From Halobacillus aidingensis (GTDB lineage Bacteria > Bacillota > Bacilli > Bacillales > Halobacillaceae): a stretch of 64,000 nucleotides of DNA. Below are positions 37,830 through 45,812 of the stretch, in pieces. The position numbers and the translations under genes were made by a program. Below the pieces are notes generated by a model. The model was not told the origin of the DNA and did no database searches. It was given only the letters and a program-made list of their open reading frames with translations. The first letter of the stretch is position 1, and the number at the start of each line of letters is the position of its first letter. The DNA lies in assembly GCF_900104185.1 (NCBI RefSeq), contig NZ_FNIZ01000018.1, positions 1 to 64,000 of the forward strand. The letters are read 5' to 3'.

Positions 37830-38327
37830 TTAAAGAGTTGCTGCTGCCGGGAGACATGTTACGTGGCAGAAGCAGTTCAAGTCTACTGTAATGCAGATTC
37901 CTGAAGCACGAAGGTTTCTGCAGCTTTGATCAGCTGGTGATTTTGGATCGAATCCTCTGTGACGGCGTGAGCCTTCAACCTCATCCTCGTCGTCATCATG
38001 CCAGCGGTCAGCAAAAAGAAGTTCAAGGATGGCACAACCATCGTGATCGACAGATTTAACTCTGAAGAAGAAGCTTCCTTTCACTTCGCAATCGTCGCCA
38101 CTTCGTTTTGAACCGTAGCCTTTAAAAGGTGTGCATCCATCTTTACAGTAAAGGATGACAGGAACCGTGTCGAAGCCGGAACCTCCACCAGTGTCACCTA
38201 AAAGGTCTGCGATTGAACGCTCACAGCTTGTCGTGCAATCGTGCATGACATCATTCTGTGCATCGACGATATCTTTAAGGATATCAATCACACATGAACC
38301 TGAATCGTGTCTTTTTCCACAGCTCAT
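37830..38327 (-). CDS. Cysteine-rich spore crust protein, CotY/CotZ family
   Basis: The 165-residue protein has 13 Cys residues and the family pattern CGKRHDSGSCVIDILKDIVD at the start, CTTSCERSIADLL, FDTVPVILYCKDGC and CITVDLNCFCHVTCLP at the end. CotY and CotZ form disulphide-linked hexagonal layers on the spore surface. It is convergent with cotO. A clear sigma-K promoter (38400-38372, minus) supports late mother-cell expression. Only one member is present here; whether it is CotY or CotZ cannot be decided. Confidence 0.9.
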   Translation of the reverse strand: MSCGKRHDSGSCVIDILKDIVDAQNDVMHDCTTSCERSIADLLGDTGGGSGFDTVPVILYCKDGCTPFKGYGSKRSGDDCEVKGSFFFRVKSVDHDGCAILELLFADRWHDDDEDEVEGSRRHRGFDPKSPADQSCRNLRASGICITVDLNCFCHVTCLPAAATL

Positions 38328-38371
38328 TTTCTAATTTCCCCTTTCCATACGCATTGACGTATTGTCTTTAC

Positions 38372-38400
38372 TAGAATATGAAATGTGTCCGTGTCGGTGT
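38372..38400 (-). promoter_or_regulatory. Sigma-K-type promoter of cotY/Z
   Basis: On the minus strand ACAC (38400-38397), 16 bp, then CATATTCTA (38380-38372) fit the sigma-K consensus AC / CATAnnnTA. Confidence 0.7.
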
Positions 38401-38461
38401 GGGCATTTGTCTCTTTTCTCTGAATCCGCACTTTTTTTGTCCTTCATGGGCAGGAGACTAT

Positions 38462-38489
38462 ACCCAACAGGGGCAAACACCATAGATTA
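38462..38489 (+). promoter_or_regulatory. Sigma-K-type promoter of the 38519 gene
   Basis: AC at 38462-38463, a 17-bp spacer and CATAGATTA (38481-38489) fit the sigma-K consensus. It is back to back with the cotY/Z promoter. Confidence 0.65.
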
Positions 38490-38518
38490 GAAGTGAATTC
38501 GAATAAGGAGTGAATGGA

Positions 38519-38758
38519 ATGTCTGATAAAAAGAAGGTCATCCATGTGAAAGACCTTGTCATTAAAGCGGATAATGTCGTCATCGAGCCCCAGCGTGACG
38601 ACCGTCATAACCGTCATGACCGAGACGACCGTGTCGATCCATTTTTCGGCGGACCGAGACGACGTAGAGAAGAAGAAGCAAGAGATGAAAGTAGTTCAAG
38701 AAACCGCCGTCGTGATGATGAATCTTCCGACCGCCGTGGGGGATTTCGTTGGTTTTAA
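38519..38758 (+). CDS. Arg/Asp-rich putative spore-coat protein, 79 aa
   Basis: The protein starts MSDKKKVIHVKDLVIKADNV, a short beta-like segment, and then becomes a low-complexity chain of Arg, Asp, Glu, His and Ser (RHDRDDR, RRRDDESSDRRGG) with an aromatic end (GFRWF). ATG 38519 stands eight bases after AAGGAG. Function is not known from its sequence. The sigma-K-like promoter, the position beside cotY/Z and cotO, and the low-complexity composition together suggest a spore-surface protein, which is an inference. It takes the place of cotX/W/V of B. subtilis. Confidence 0.65.
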   Translation: MSDKKKVIHVKDLVIKADNVVIEPQRDDRHNRHDRDDRVDPFFGGPRRRREEEARDESSSRNRRRDDESSDRRGGFRWF

Positions 38759-38773
38759 GAAAATAAAGAGTGA

Positions 38774-38803
38774 GCCACTACAAGGAACGTAGTGGCTTTT
38801 TCT
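38774..38803 (+). terminator. Terminator after the 38519 gene
   Basis: GCCACTA pairs with TAGTGGC and is followed by TTTTTC. Confidence 0.85.
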
Positions 38804-38824
38804 TCATGGGAGAGAAGGAGAATG

Positions 38825-39151
38825 ATGTTAAGTGTGATGGAGATTGTATTGCTGGCACTTGCCACTTTCCGTCTGACACGTCTCATTGTCAGAGATTACA
38901 TCATGGAATGGTTCAGACGGCCTTTTATTGACGTAAAGGTCATCCAAAACGAGCACGGCGTCGAAGAAGAATGGGTGGAACCGAAGGGTTTTATCGGTGA
39001 AGGATTGAGTTGTCAATGGTGTGTCGGTGTGTGGTCTGCTTTAATTATGCTTTTCTTCTATATAGTAATTCCATATGGAGAGTGGTTGGTGCTATTGCTC
39101 GCTCTTGCCGGATTGCAATCCATCATCTATACATGGGTTGATCGACAATGA
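38825..39151 (+). CDS. yjcA: YjcA-like sporulation membrane protein (DUF1360)
   Basis: The 108-residue protein has an N-terminal helix with the pattern LALATFRLTRLIVRDYI, a middle region with LSCQWCVGVWSALIML (a conserved CxxC at a helix start), and a third helix. These are the features of DUF1360, which includes the sporulation protein YjcA; the position after the coat cluster fits. Three in-frame starts (38822, 38825, 38834) crowd behind AAGGAG; 38825 gives MLSVMEIVLL. The next gene overlaps by four bases. Confidence 0.75.
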   Translation: MLSVMEIVLLALATFRLTRLIVRDYIMEWFRRPFIDVKVIQNEHGVEEEWVEPKGFIGEGLSCQWCVGVWSALIMLFFYIVIPYGEWLVLLLALAGLQSIIYTWVDRQ

Positions 39152-39363
39152 CGGATAAAAAGGAAAAGACGTTGTTTGAAGTTTTAAAGGAAATCGATGT
39201 GGAAACGTCGAAAATGAATGGAATCATCAAACAACCTGAGAAGAAATTCAACGAGTGGGAAAAGGACTTTCAGGCATGGGATCGTCGTTTCTCGAAGCGG
39301 ATGACGGACATGGAAAAATTTCTGACCAAACAGATGGGGAAAATGGAGCGTTTCTTTGAGTAG
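39148..39363 (+). CDS. Small charged coiled-coil-like protein, 71 aa
   Basis: The frame begins inside the yjcA stop (ATGA overlap) and encodes a highly charged, mostly helical protein (NEWEKDFQAWDRRFSKRMTD). It has regularly spaced hydrophobic residues, suggesting a coiled coil. No family is recognised. Translational coupling to yjcA suggests that it works with that membrane protein or is made in sporulation. Confidence 0.65.
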   Translation: MTDKKEKTLFEVLKEIDVETSKMNGIIKQPEKKFNEWEKDFQAWDRRFSKRMTDMEKFLTKQMGKMERFFE

Positions 39364-39399
39364 GAAAAAAGGGTATAGATAAAAAAAGGAGGCGTCGAT

Positions 39400-39687
39400 A
39401 TGGGATATATTCTGCCTGTGAATCATTATCAGTATCAGGATTATCAAACCAGAACGACCCAGCATGAACGTTCACCTTTTGTCCTTGAAAAAGTGTTCAA
39501 AGCTACGTTGGATCATAAAATGAAGCACAATCAAGATCGTGTGGAAGACCAGCGTGGAAGATCGATCCATATACCGAGGAATACCCATGCTGTCAACAGC
39601 GTACAACCTTCACTTCAAAGAAGCGGTACAGAGAAGATTCTTTCTAATATGACAGGAAAAGGGCGTCACTTTAGCGAAACTGTATGA
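39400..39687 (+). CDS. Hypothetical protein, 95 aa
   Basis: AAAAGGAGG lies seven to ten bases before the ATG. The protein starts MGYILPVNHYQYQDYQTRTT, is polar and basic with no membrane segment or Cys, and ends in GKGRHFSETV. I do not recognise the family, although the MGYILP-x-QYxDY start looks conserved-like. It lies 36 bp after the 39148 gene and 22 bp before the MBL-fold gene, so it probably belongs to the same transcript. Confidence 0.6.
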   Translation: MGYILPVNHYQYQDYQTRTTQHERSPFVLEKVFKATLDHKMKHNQDRVEDQRGRSIHIPRNTHAVNSVQPSLQRSGTEKILSNMTGKGRHFSETV

Positions 39688-39709
39688 AAAAGCTAAAGGA
39701 GTCGTGGAT

Positions 39710-40609
39710 ATGTCTTTTCAACAGTTGGATGAATGTTGTTATTACTATCATAGTTCCGTCAATATTGGATATGTACATCAAGGGAAGGATGGGTTACTCA
39801 TCGATGCAGGGATCGATGTTTCATCCGTGAAAAAGGTGATCAAGGAGCTAGAGAAAAGAAAGCTCCCGTTGACGCATCTTTTTATTACCCATGCCCATGC
39901 AGATCATTACGGAGGGGCTCGGTTTGTTCAGGAAAAGTACAATGTACATACCGTCGCCCCTGTGTTTGAAGAAGCTATTTTAAGAAATCCTGGTCTGGAA
40001 CCTCTTTATTTATTCGGAGGGAACGACCCGCTCCCAGAGTTACATAACAAATTTTTAGAAGGGCCAGCTATAAGGGTGGATGAGGTCGTGGAAGAAGGGG
40101 AGGTAGTGTTTGGTGCTTTAAGAGCGGAAGCTTACCATCTTCCTGGTCATAGTTATCACCAGTTGGCATTGAAAATTAATGACATTCTTTACGCGGCTGA
40201 CAGTTATTTTAGTGTGGAGACACTAAAAAAACATAAGATTCCCTTTTTGACCGATGTCAGTTTAGCATTGGATAGTTTGGACCGCCTCACTAAAATTCCA
40301 TGCAGGGGGGCGGTTCCTGGTCATGGCAAGTTCGAGGCTTCTCCTACCTTGACGATACAAAACAACATGGACTACCATGAGCAGTTGTCCGCATGGCTGC
40401 ATCAATACCTTGCTGAAGAAGGCCCGGCGGCGCACGAGATCCTCGTTAGGGCTATGTGTGAACACTACAACGTTGAAGCTCAGGGTTTGTCACAATGGCT
40501 GCTATTCAGAACGGCGGTCACTGCCTATTTAATCGGATTAAAAAAAGCGGGCCTCGTGGAGGACCGCATCATGAACAATACGTGGAGTTTTTATATTACA
40601 GACCAATAA
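39710..40609 (+). CDS. Metallo-beta-lactamase-fold hydrolase
   Basis: The 299-residue protein has the zinc-binding motif THAHADHYGG at about residues 62-71, a downstream His in LPGHSYHQ, an Asp in YAADSYFS and a His in AVPGHGKF. This is the full MBL set. The C-terminal 70 residues form a winged-helix-like extension (AHEILVRAMCEHYNVEAQGL), as in several glyoxalase II/LACTB2-type proteins. The substrate is unknown. ATG 39710 is eight bases from AAAGGAG; the in-frame GTG 39704 is too near. The end overlaps the convergent DUF421 gene by 14 bp. Confidence 0.85.
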   Translation: MSFQQLDECCYYYHSSVNIGYVHQGKDGLLIDAGIDVSSVKKVIKELEKRKLPLTHLFITHAHADHYGGARFVQEKYNVHTVAPVFEEAILRNPGLEPLYLFGGNDPLPELHNKFLEGPAIRVDEVVEEGEVVFGALRAEAYHLPGHSYHQLALKINDILYAADSYFSVETLKKHKIPFLTDVSLALDSLDRLTKIPCRGAVPGHGKFEASPTLTIQNNMDYHEQLSAWLHQYLAEEGPAAHEILVRAMCEHYNVEAQGLSQWLLFRTAVTAYLIGLKKAGLVEDRIMNNTWSFYITDQ

Positions 40610-41273
40610 CGAATAAGTCCGGCTCGCCTTCTTTGTGTTCAGCGTACATGACTTCAGCAGGATCGGTAAAATTTTGTGCTCTTAGCTGTTCATTCAGCCA
40701 CTTCTCATCAAAACCAGCTTCTTTGAGATTATCCCAAATGACCTCTCCATCACTGATGATGGTCCGAGGAAGAGGAACAGGTTGAGGGGCTAAATTCATA
40801 TCGTCACGAGTGACATTTTGATACTGGGAAGCCTTCAGGACAGAAATGGTGCCATCCGTTTCGAGTACCGCATATTGAACTTCCTGGATCGAGAAAACAT
40901 CCTTCGAACGTAACAAATGCTGCAGTTGATTAAGATCCAGCTTGTTTTTCTTCAGCTGATTTCGATCGATTTTTCCTTTATAAATAACGAGGGAAGGACT
41001 TCCTTCTAAAATTTTTCGTGTTCCTTTAAACTTTTCTGTGATCATCTCGGTTGAGTAGATGAGTATGCTCCATAATAAAATGGCATAACCGATATCCAGG
41101 ATTCCCACTTCTTTATCATACAAAGCATTACCGACCAGTTCCCCAAGGACGAGAGCAGCGATGAAATCGAAAGCGGTAATTTGTGTGATCTGCGATTTCC
41201 CAAGCACTTTTGTCATAACAAAGAGTGCAGCAAAACCAAAAAATGTTTCCACAGTAATTTGTAAGTACTCCAT
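40596..41273 (-). CDS. DUF421 (YetF-like) membrane protein
   Basis: Three membrane helices at about residues 5-85 (with TAFDFIAALVLGELVGNALYD, read as two pieces around the Asp-Phe) are followed by a cytoplasmic domain. It carries the DUF421 signature LRSKDVFSIQEVQYAVLETDG. Relatives such as B. subtilis YetF, YdfS and YrbG are membrane proteins; some are needed for spore membrane functions. No enzymatic motif is visible. It is convergent with the MBL-fold gene and overlaps its end. Confidence 0.85.
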   Translation of the reverse strand: MEYLQITVETFFGFAALFVMTKVLGKSQITQITAFDFIAALVLGELVGNALYDKEVGILDIGYAILLWSILIYSTEMITEKFKGTRKILEGSPSLVIYKGKIDRNQLKKNKLDLNQLQHLLRSKDVFSIQEVQYAVLETDGTISVLKASQYQNVTRDDMNLAPQPVPLPRTIISDGEVIWDNLKEAGFDEKWLNEQLRAQNFTDPAEVMYAEHKEGEPDLFVIGL

Positions 41274-41337
41274 AGCGTTTCACGATCCTTACCTGTAGCC
41301 TATACGGTTCATTTTAGACAAAAGGACCTTAGGATAA

Positions 41338-41374
41338 ACGAAAAAACTCCGGAAGCCCGGAGTTTTTTCGTTTA
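41338..41374. terminator. Terminator upstream of DUF421 and downstream of yjcF
   Basis: ACGAAAAAACTCCG and its complement form a stem around a few bases; it lies after the yjcF stop on the minus strand. Confidence 0.85.
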
Positions 41375-41382
41375 TCATTTTT

Positions 41383-41805
41383 TTATAATTTTTTCACCAT
41401 CGTCACGTGTGGGATGCCGGCATCCATGAATGGGTCTGAAATGGTCACATACCCAAGAGACACATAGAAAGCCTCTGCATGGGTCTGGGCATTCAATTTG
41501 GCCTTGTCAAATGCATAATCACGGATTACTTCTTCCATCGACTCGATGATCTGTTTTCCGAATGATTGGCCTCGGTGTTCCTTCATGACACAAATCCGTT
41601 CAAGTTTCCCAAATCCTTGAACAAAGCGTAGTCGGGAAGCGGCGACCGGCTGTTTCCCCTCATATCCAACAAAATGGATGGCGCTATCATCAAACTCATC
41701 AATTTCTATTTCCAAGGGAACCTGTTGTTCATCTACAAAGACGACGCGTCTAACGTAGAAAGCGTCGTCTTTTTGCTGTTTATTCTTAACCTTCACAATG
41801 TCCAC
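41383..41805 (-). CDS. yjcF: GNAT-family acetyltransferase YjcF
   Basis: The 140-residue protein starts MDIVKVKNKQQKDDAFYVRR and contains VFVDEQQVPLEIEIDEFD, an ElaA/YjcF-type N-terminus. The acetyl-CoA binding loop is LERICVMKEHRGQSFGKQII. It lies 6 bp after yjcG and is the last gene of the yjcH-yjcG-yjcF order seen in B. subtilis. The substrate is unknown. Confidence 0.88.
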   Translation of the reverse strand: MDIVKVKNKQQKDDAFYVRRVVFVDEQQVPLEIEIDEFDDSAIHFVGYEGKQPVAASRLRFVQGFGKLERICVMKEHRGQSFGKQIIESMEEVIRDYAFDKAKLNAQTHAEAFYVSLGYVTISDPFMDAGIPHVTMVKKL

Positions 41806-41811
41806 GGACTA

Positions 41812-42327
41812 TCACCCTTTGCCGAGTCGGAATGTTTCATAAACACTCCATGCCCCATTTTCAAGCTGATAAAGCAACTGGAAGCGGTCGACTTTATCAT
41901 TCAAGTCGAATTTCAGCATGCGCAGGCTGCCATATACATCCGAGAATTCTTCATCCGAAAGCTTTTGGGCAATTGTGATATGTGGGACAAAAGCAAAATC
42001 TTTCTCCTCTGGAAGTTCTCCTGCGTGCAGCTTGTCATTCAATTCAAAAATTTCATCGGAAGGTTCAATTTTTAAGTAAATCGTATTTGTGACGGGTGAG
42101 AAAGAGCTCACCTTATAAACACCATACGAAAAAGGCTGCGTGTTTTTTGCAATCTCGCTCAATTCAGGAATGATTTTGTTCTCAATTTCTTCTTCTTCTG
42201 CTTCAAACGCTTCTTTCATCGTGATATGTGGGGGAATCAACGCATAATGGGGATCATAACGCTTGCGGTATGAATTCGCCACATCCTGTACTTTTTTTGA
42301 TGGAAAAACTGCTATTCCGTATCTCAT
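41812..42327 (-). CDS. yjcG: 2H phosphoesterase (2'-5' RNA ligase-like) YjcG
   Basis: The protein belongs to the 2H phosphoesterase fold. The two catalytic HxT motifs are visible: PPHITMKEAF (His34-Thr36) and FVPHITIAQKL (near residue 115). The 171-residue length fits B. subtilis YjcG, whose substrate is not known; 2',3'-cyclic or 2',5'-linked RNA ends are the usual targets. It is in an operon with yjcH upstream and yjcF downstream. Confidence 0.9.
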   Translation of the reverse strand: MRYGIAVFPSKKVQDVANSYRKRYDPHYALIPPHITMKEAFEAEEEEIENKIIPELSEIAKNTQPFSYGVYKVSSFSPVTNTIYLKIEPSDEIFELNDKLHAGELPEEKDFAFVPHITIAQKLSDEEFSDVYGSLRMLKFDLNDKVDRFQLLYQLENGAWSVYETFRLGKG

Positions 42328-42357
42328 TGGACTAACCTCCTGTTTCCTTCTATATCG

Positions 42358-43086
42358 CTATTCCTTACCAAACATCTTCAATAAAGCACGTTCAAAATCC
42401 TTCTGCCATGTGCCCCATGTATGATCACCATCTAATTCATGATACGTATAGGCAAGCGGCTGGCGATTCAAAAACTCGCGCAGTTCACGGTTAGGTTCAA
42501 GAAAATTCTTTCTTGCTCCTTCTGTCGTTTCGACATCTGTTTCTTCCATTCCGATGGTATGATAAATGGTCAAGGAAGAAAAGTCTTTGGTCGATTGCAC
42601 GACCTCTTTGACATGTTCATCCACATAAGGACTCTGCATGATGACATTGCCGAAGATGTTCGGGAATTTCACCGCCGTCATTAAAGCGAGCGTGCCTGCT
42701 AAAGAGTCACCGACAAGTGTTCGTCCGCGCCCCATGCAGTAACCAGGAAACTCCTCATCCAGGAAAGGTACAACTTCGCGAATAAGGAAGTTGACGTATT
42801 CTGCTTGTTTCTTTCCGTCTGGATGGTATTTGTCCTGGCGATCATATTTGTCATTGTAATGGATGCCAATGAAAATGGTGTTCTCGATCTTTTCTTCTTT
42901 ATGGAGTTTATCACTCAATGTGGCCGCGCGTCCCATCGAGTAATAATCGTTTCCATCCTGCATGATACAGAAATGGTATTTGTATAATGGAGAAAAATTC
43001 TTCGGAGTGTACACCCTCAGTGTCATTTTCTCCTGTAAGTATTGACTATCAATGGTGTATTCTGTCATGGATCCGTCTCTACCCAT
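42358..43086 (-). CDS. yjcH: Alpha/beta-hydrolase (esterase D-like) YjcH
   Basis: The 242-residue protein resembles the Fes/esterase D group. The nucleophile elbow GDSLAGTLAL is near residue 125, an Asp/Glu lies in the following strands, and a His occurs in LDGDHTWGTW near the end. These give a plausible Ser-Asp-His triad. Position and order agree with B. subtilis yjcH-yjcG-yjcF. GGAGGTGGTAGGAAA precedes the ATG. The substrate is unknown. Confidence 0.85.
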   Translation of the reverse strand: MGRDGSMTEYTIDSQYLQEKMTLRVYTPKNFSPLYKYHFCIMQDGNDYYSMGRAATLSDKLHKEEKIENTIFIGIHYNDKYDRQDKYHPDGKKQAEYVNFLIREVVPFLDEEFPGYCMGRGRTLVGDSLAGTLALMTAVKFPNIFGNVIMQSPYVDEHVKEVVQSTKDFSSLTIYHTIGMEETDVETTEGARKNFLEPNRELREFLNRQPLAYTYHELDGDHTWGTWQKDFERALLKMFGKE

Positions 43087-43269
43087 TTTCCTACCACCTC
43101 CTCACAGCATGGAAAGTTCCTTTAGGATTTCCCAATAAATTTTTCGTGTAAACGTTCCACTATTCATTTTATCATATAATTGTCGAAAAAGTTGAAAAGA
43201 TGATAGGTGGGATTTTCAGGTAAAATGTTCTTTTATATTTATAAGATTGTTTCACTAACTGGCAAGATT

Positions 43270-43808
43270 GTTGAAGACTCGATTTCGAGACTTTTCGGGG
43301 TTCGTTGCCCGGGTGAACACGTAAGGGGTGGCTGGGAAGCTACTCGCTTTCCTGTGGGGGAGTGGCAAGCTTCCTCGGACTTCGTCCTGCGGGATCTCGC
43401 CTATCTCCTTTCTCCCACGGGAGTCTCGCAGCTTCCCAACCACCCCATTCCATGAAGGTGAGAAACGAACCCCATTCCTGTGGGAGGGTGCCTTCCACTA
43501 TCCTGGTGTTATAAGCATAAAGCACTCTATAACAAGCTTTTCGTGTGCAGAATAGCGTCCTTAGGAGTTCATTCCCCTCCAATTACCATGGGCATAAAAG
43601 CGGCTTATTCCGGAAGTGGTTAAAGTGGTTTCGATATACTTATATGGCAAAGGGGCGGAGGGGAATGGCGAGACTCCTGCGGGGAAAAAGTGCATGGTGA
43701 GACCCCACAGGACGCAGTCCAAGGAGGCTCACCGCGGTCCCGCGGAAAGCGAGCTGTTCCCCGCAGCCCCCTTCCATTCACCAAAAGTCTCGAAACTGAG
43801 TCTTCCAC
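43270..43808. repeat. Composite hairpin repeat R4 (module B + module A, no insert)
   Basis: The left end GTTGAAGACTCGATTTCGAG (43270-43289) and the right end (43788-43808) form the inverted pair. Module B is at about 43325-43450, the spacer closely matches R2, and module A (about 43650-43770) is uninterrupted. It is the best complete copy without the 159-bp insert. No gene is seen in it. Confidence 0.85.
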
Positions 43809-43859
43809 AAAGGGGAGCTCTAGTTAAGCGAGGCAGAAATATAATGTAGTGTGAGATTG

Positions 43860-43888
43860 TTGACATTCTTAGTGTTTCGTAGTATATT
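43860..43888 (+). promoter_or_regulatory. Promoter of the first tRNA-Val gene
   Basis: TTGACA (43860-43865) and TATATT (43883-43888) are 17 bp apart and 33 bp before the tRNA. Confidence 0.85.
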
Positions 43889-43921
43889 ATTCCTTGTCAG
43901 CAAATACTTATGATTACATAC

Positions 43922-43994
43922 GATTCCGTAGCTCAGCTGGGAGAGCGCCACCTTGACAGGGTGGAGGTCGTTGGTTCGAGCCCAATCGGAATCA
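43922..43994 (+). tRNA. tRNA-Val (anticodon GAC), copy 1
   Basis: A full cloverleaf can be drawn. The acceptor stem is GATTCCG with CGGAATC, the D arm is GCTC..GAGC, the anticodon stem is CCACC/GGTGG with loop TTGACAG (anticodon GAC, reading valine GUC and GUU), and the T arm is GTTGG TTCGAGC CCAAT. The discriminator is A and CCA is not encoded. It is a single tRNA with its own promoter and terminator. Confidence 0.96.
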
Positions 43995-44000
43995 CTAATA

Positions 44001-44038
44001 AAAAAAGCGAGCATTCATTATGAATGCTCGCTTTTTTT
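44001..44038. terminator. Terminator of tRNA-Val copy 1
   Basis: AAAAAAGCGAGCATTCA and its complement form a perfect stem with T run. Confidence 0.93.
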
Positions 44039-44106
44039 ATGGTCTATAAGATTCAATGGGGACAAATGATGACATCAGGCTCATGGTTTCCTGAGCTTGT
44101 ATTCTT

Positions 44107-45426
44107 CTATGAGTTTGGTAAGCTGAAGTCTTTGTTACAAGCTTCTGCTAATTTTTCCACTTCGTTGTTGAACCTCTTGAAATCGAGTTCATCCAATTCT
44201 TCTACTTTTACAGCGTTGATGATTGTGCTGCTGAATGTCCAAACATCTTCTTGGACAGCTTGTGACTGCGTAGCGGCAATTTTATACAAAGATTCAAGGA
44301 CACTATTCATGACAGATATATCATGATAGCCATATATTTTTATTTGGTAAAAGCTCTTATACAGATACTCTTCAAAGGATTTCGGCTGGGCAATTAAACG
44401 AAGTTGGTCATCATTATCGATGTAGTATCGGATCGGTTCATAAACCGACGCCAGTTCTATAAGCAGGGATCCAATCCGGTTAATGCAGTTTGTCGCGGTA
44501 TGGGGGTCGTTCAGGCTTGGTGAGATGGCTCTCACTGCAATCTCTACTAGCTTTTGTATAGAGAATTCGACATCCTGTGTATCAATCCGTTCATTCCCAA
44601 TTAAAACATAAGCTGTGCATTCCTTTGGGTTTGTAAGTTCACTGTCCGCATCCTTCCAATAATAAAAGAGGGGCATTCCTTTTTGAATGTAATCTCCCAT
44701 TAAAAAGCTTGTTTCAAGAATGAGGGTATGATTTTTTGCCCACTTAATAAGAGAATCGTACTGAACACTTTGTACATACCCCGACTTCTGAGCTGGTATC
44801 ACATGTGCCTGGGAGCGGTCTAATGCTTTTAGCTCGCTGTCATCCCATTCCGTCGCTGTTTGATAATCTTTTTCCTCAAATGTTTTGGCGATGAGAGTTG
44901 AGGTGCTTTTTCTAATTGCGCCAATTAAGTTATTCACTTTCAGGAATCGTGAAGAATGATGAATGAACAATATGAAAAATGCTAAACAAATAATGGAGAC
45001 GATGACCGTGAAGAGGGGACTGACCAACCCCAAGCCCGGTTCTTTCCCTATTAGAAACAGATTGATGAGAGAAAAAATAAAGCCAAAAGAAAACACACCC
45101 AGCACATGTTGAGTCACTCGACTCTTCATGAAATCCTGCAGGGTCCTTGGTGAAAACTGTGTAGTGTACGTTGTCAGTACAACCATAATGGTCGAAAAAC
45201 TAATCGTTGTCATTGTTAAGATGGAAGTCACCATCGATCCATATAAAGTTTGAGCAACTGAAGACTTCGTCAAAAAGAGAGAAGGGATGTTGTTTTTATA
45301 TTCTGATATGATCCATTGATCGATGAGGGCGGTTATCGCCACAGCAATGATTGAAAGGATACTGTATATCGTAGGGAGAAACCAAAAGCTATCTCTGAGA
45401 TTGATCCAAACCTTTCCTTTATTCAT
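44107..45426 (-). CDS. DUF2254 membrane protein
   Basis: The 439-residue protein has four membrane helices in the first 170 residues (about 12-35, 62-85, 105-128, 137-158). A large soluble domain follows, with the family pieces SGYVQSVQYDSLIKWA and VEIAVRAISPSLNDPHTATNCI. DUF2254 proteins are found in many bacteria and their function is unknown. It lies between two identical tRNA-Val genes and on the opposite strand to them. I see no sign of a neighbour in the same operon. Confidence 0.85.
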   Translation of the reverse strand: MNKGKVWINLRDSFWFLPTIYSILSIIAVAITALIDQWIISEYKNNIPSLFLTKSSVAQTLYGSMVTSILTMTTISFSTIMVVLTTYTTQFSPRTLQDFMKSRVTQHVLGVFSFGFIFSLINLFLIGKEPGLGLVSPLFTVIVSIICLAFFILFIHHSSRFLKVNNLIGAIRKSTSTLIAKTFEEKDYQTATEWDDSELKALDRSQAHVIPAQKSGYVQSVQYDSLIKWAKNHTLILETSFLMGDYIQKGMPLFYYWKDADSELTNPKECTAYVLIGNERIDTQDVEFSIQKLVEIAVRAISPSLNDPHTATNCINRIGSLLIELASVYEPIRYYIDNDDQLRLIAQPKSFEEYLYKSFYQIKIYGYHDISVMNSVLESLYKIAATQSQAVQEDVWTFSSTIINAVKVEELDELDFKRFNNEVEKLAEACNKDFSLPNS

Positions 45427-45532
45427 TGAAAAACCTACTTCCTCGTATATAGTGTATGTTTCTTAGTATGACCGATTATGGCAAGGATAAAAAGCTACTT
45501 TTACATGAACTTAAAAAACTCTTAAAATTTCA

Positions 45533-45561
45533 TTGACACTTTATTTGTTCCGTAGTATATT
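45533..45561 (+). promoter_or_regulatory. Promoter of the second tRNA-Val gene
   Basis: TTGACA (45533-45538) and TATATT (45556-45561) are 17 bp apart. The region from the spacer to the leader strongly resembles that of copy 1. Confidence 0.85.
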
Positions 45562-45600
45562 ATTATTTGTCAGCAAGACAGCCGACAAAATTCTACATAC

Positions 45601-45673
45601 GATTCCGTAGCTCAGCTGGGAGAGCGCCACCTTGACAGGGTGGAGGTCGTTGGTTCGAGCCCAATCGGAATCA
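45601..45673 (+). tRNA. tRNA-Val (anticodon GAC), copy 2
   Basis: The 73-base sequence is identical to copy 1 at 43922-43994, and its promoter is similar. CCA is not encoded. The duplicated unit is in the same orientation as copy 1. Confidence 0.96.
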
Positions 45674-45686
45674 TCCATACTAAGTG

Positions 45687-45739
45687 CCGAAATGGCGTAG
45701 TTTCTCATCCAGGGAGAGGCTGCGTCATTTCTTTTTTTA
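45687..45739 (+). terminator. Terminator of tRNA-Val copy 2
   Basis: GAAATGGCGTAG pairs with CTGCGTCATTTC (one mismatch, one G-T pair) and is followed by seven T residues. Confidence 0.75.
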
Positions 45740-45812
45740 TAGGATGTCATCATCTGCTTTTTTTCATAAGAAAAGAGACAGATAAATGCTGTCTCTTAAA
45801 ATATATTGAACC

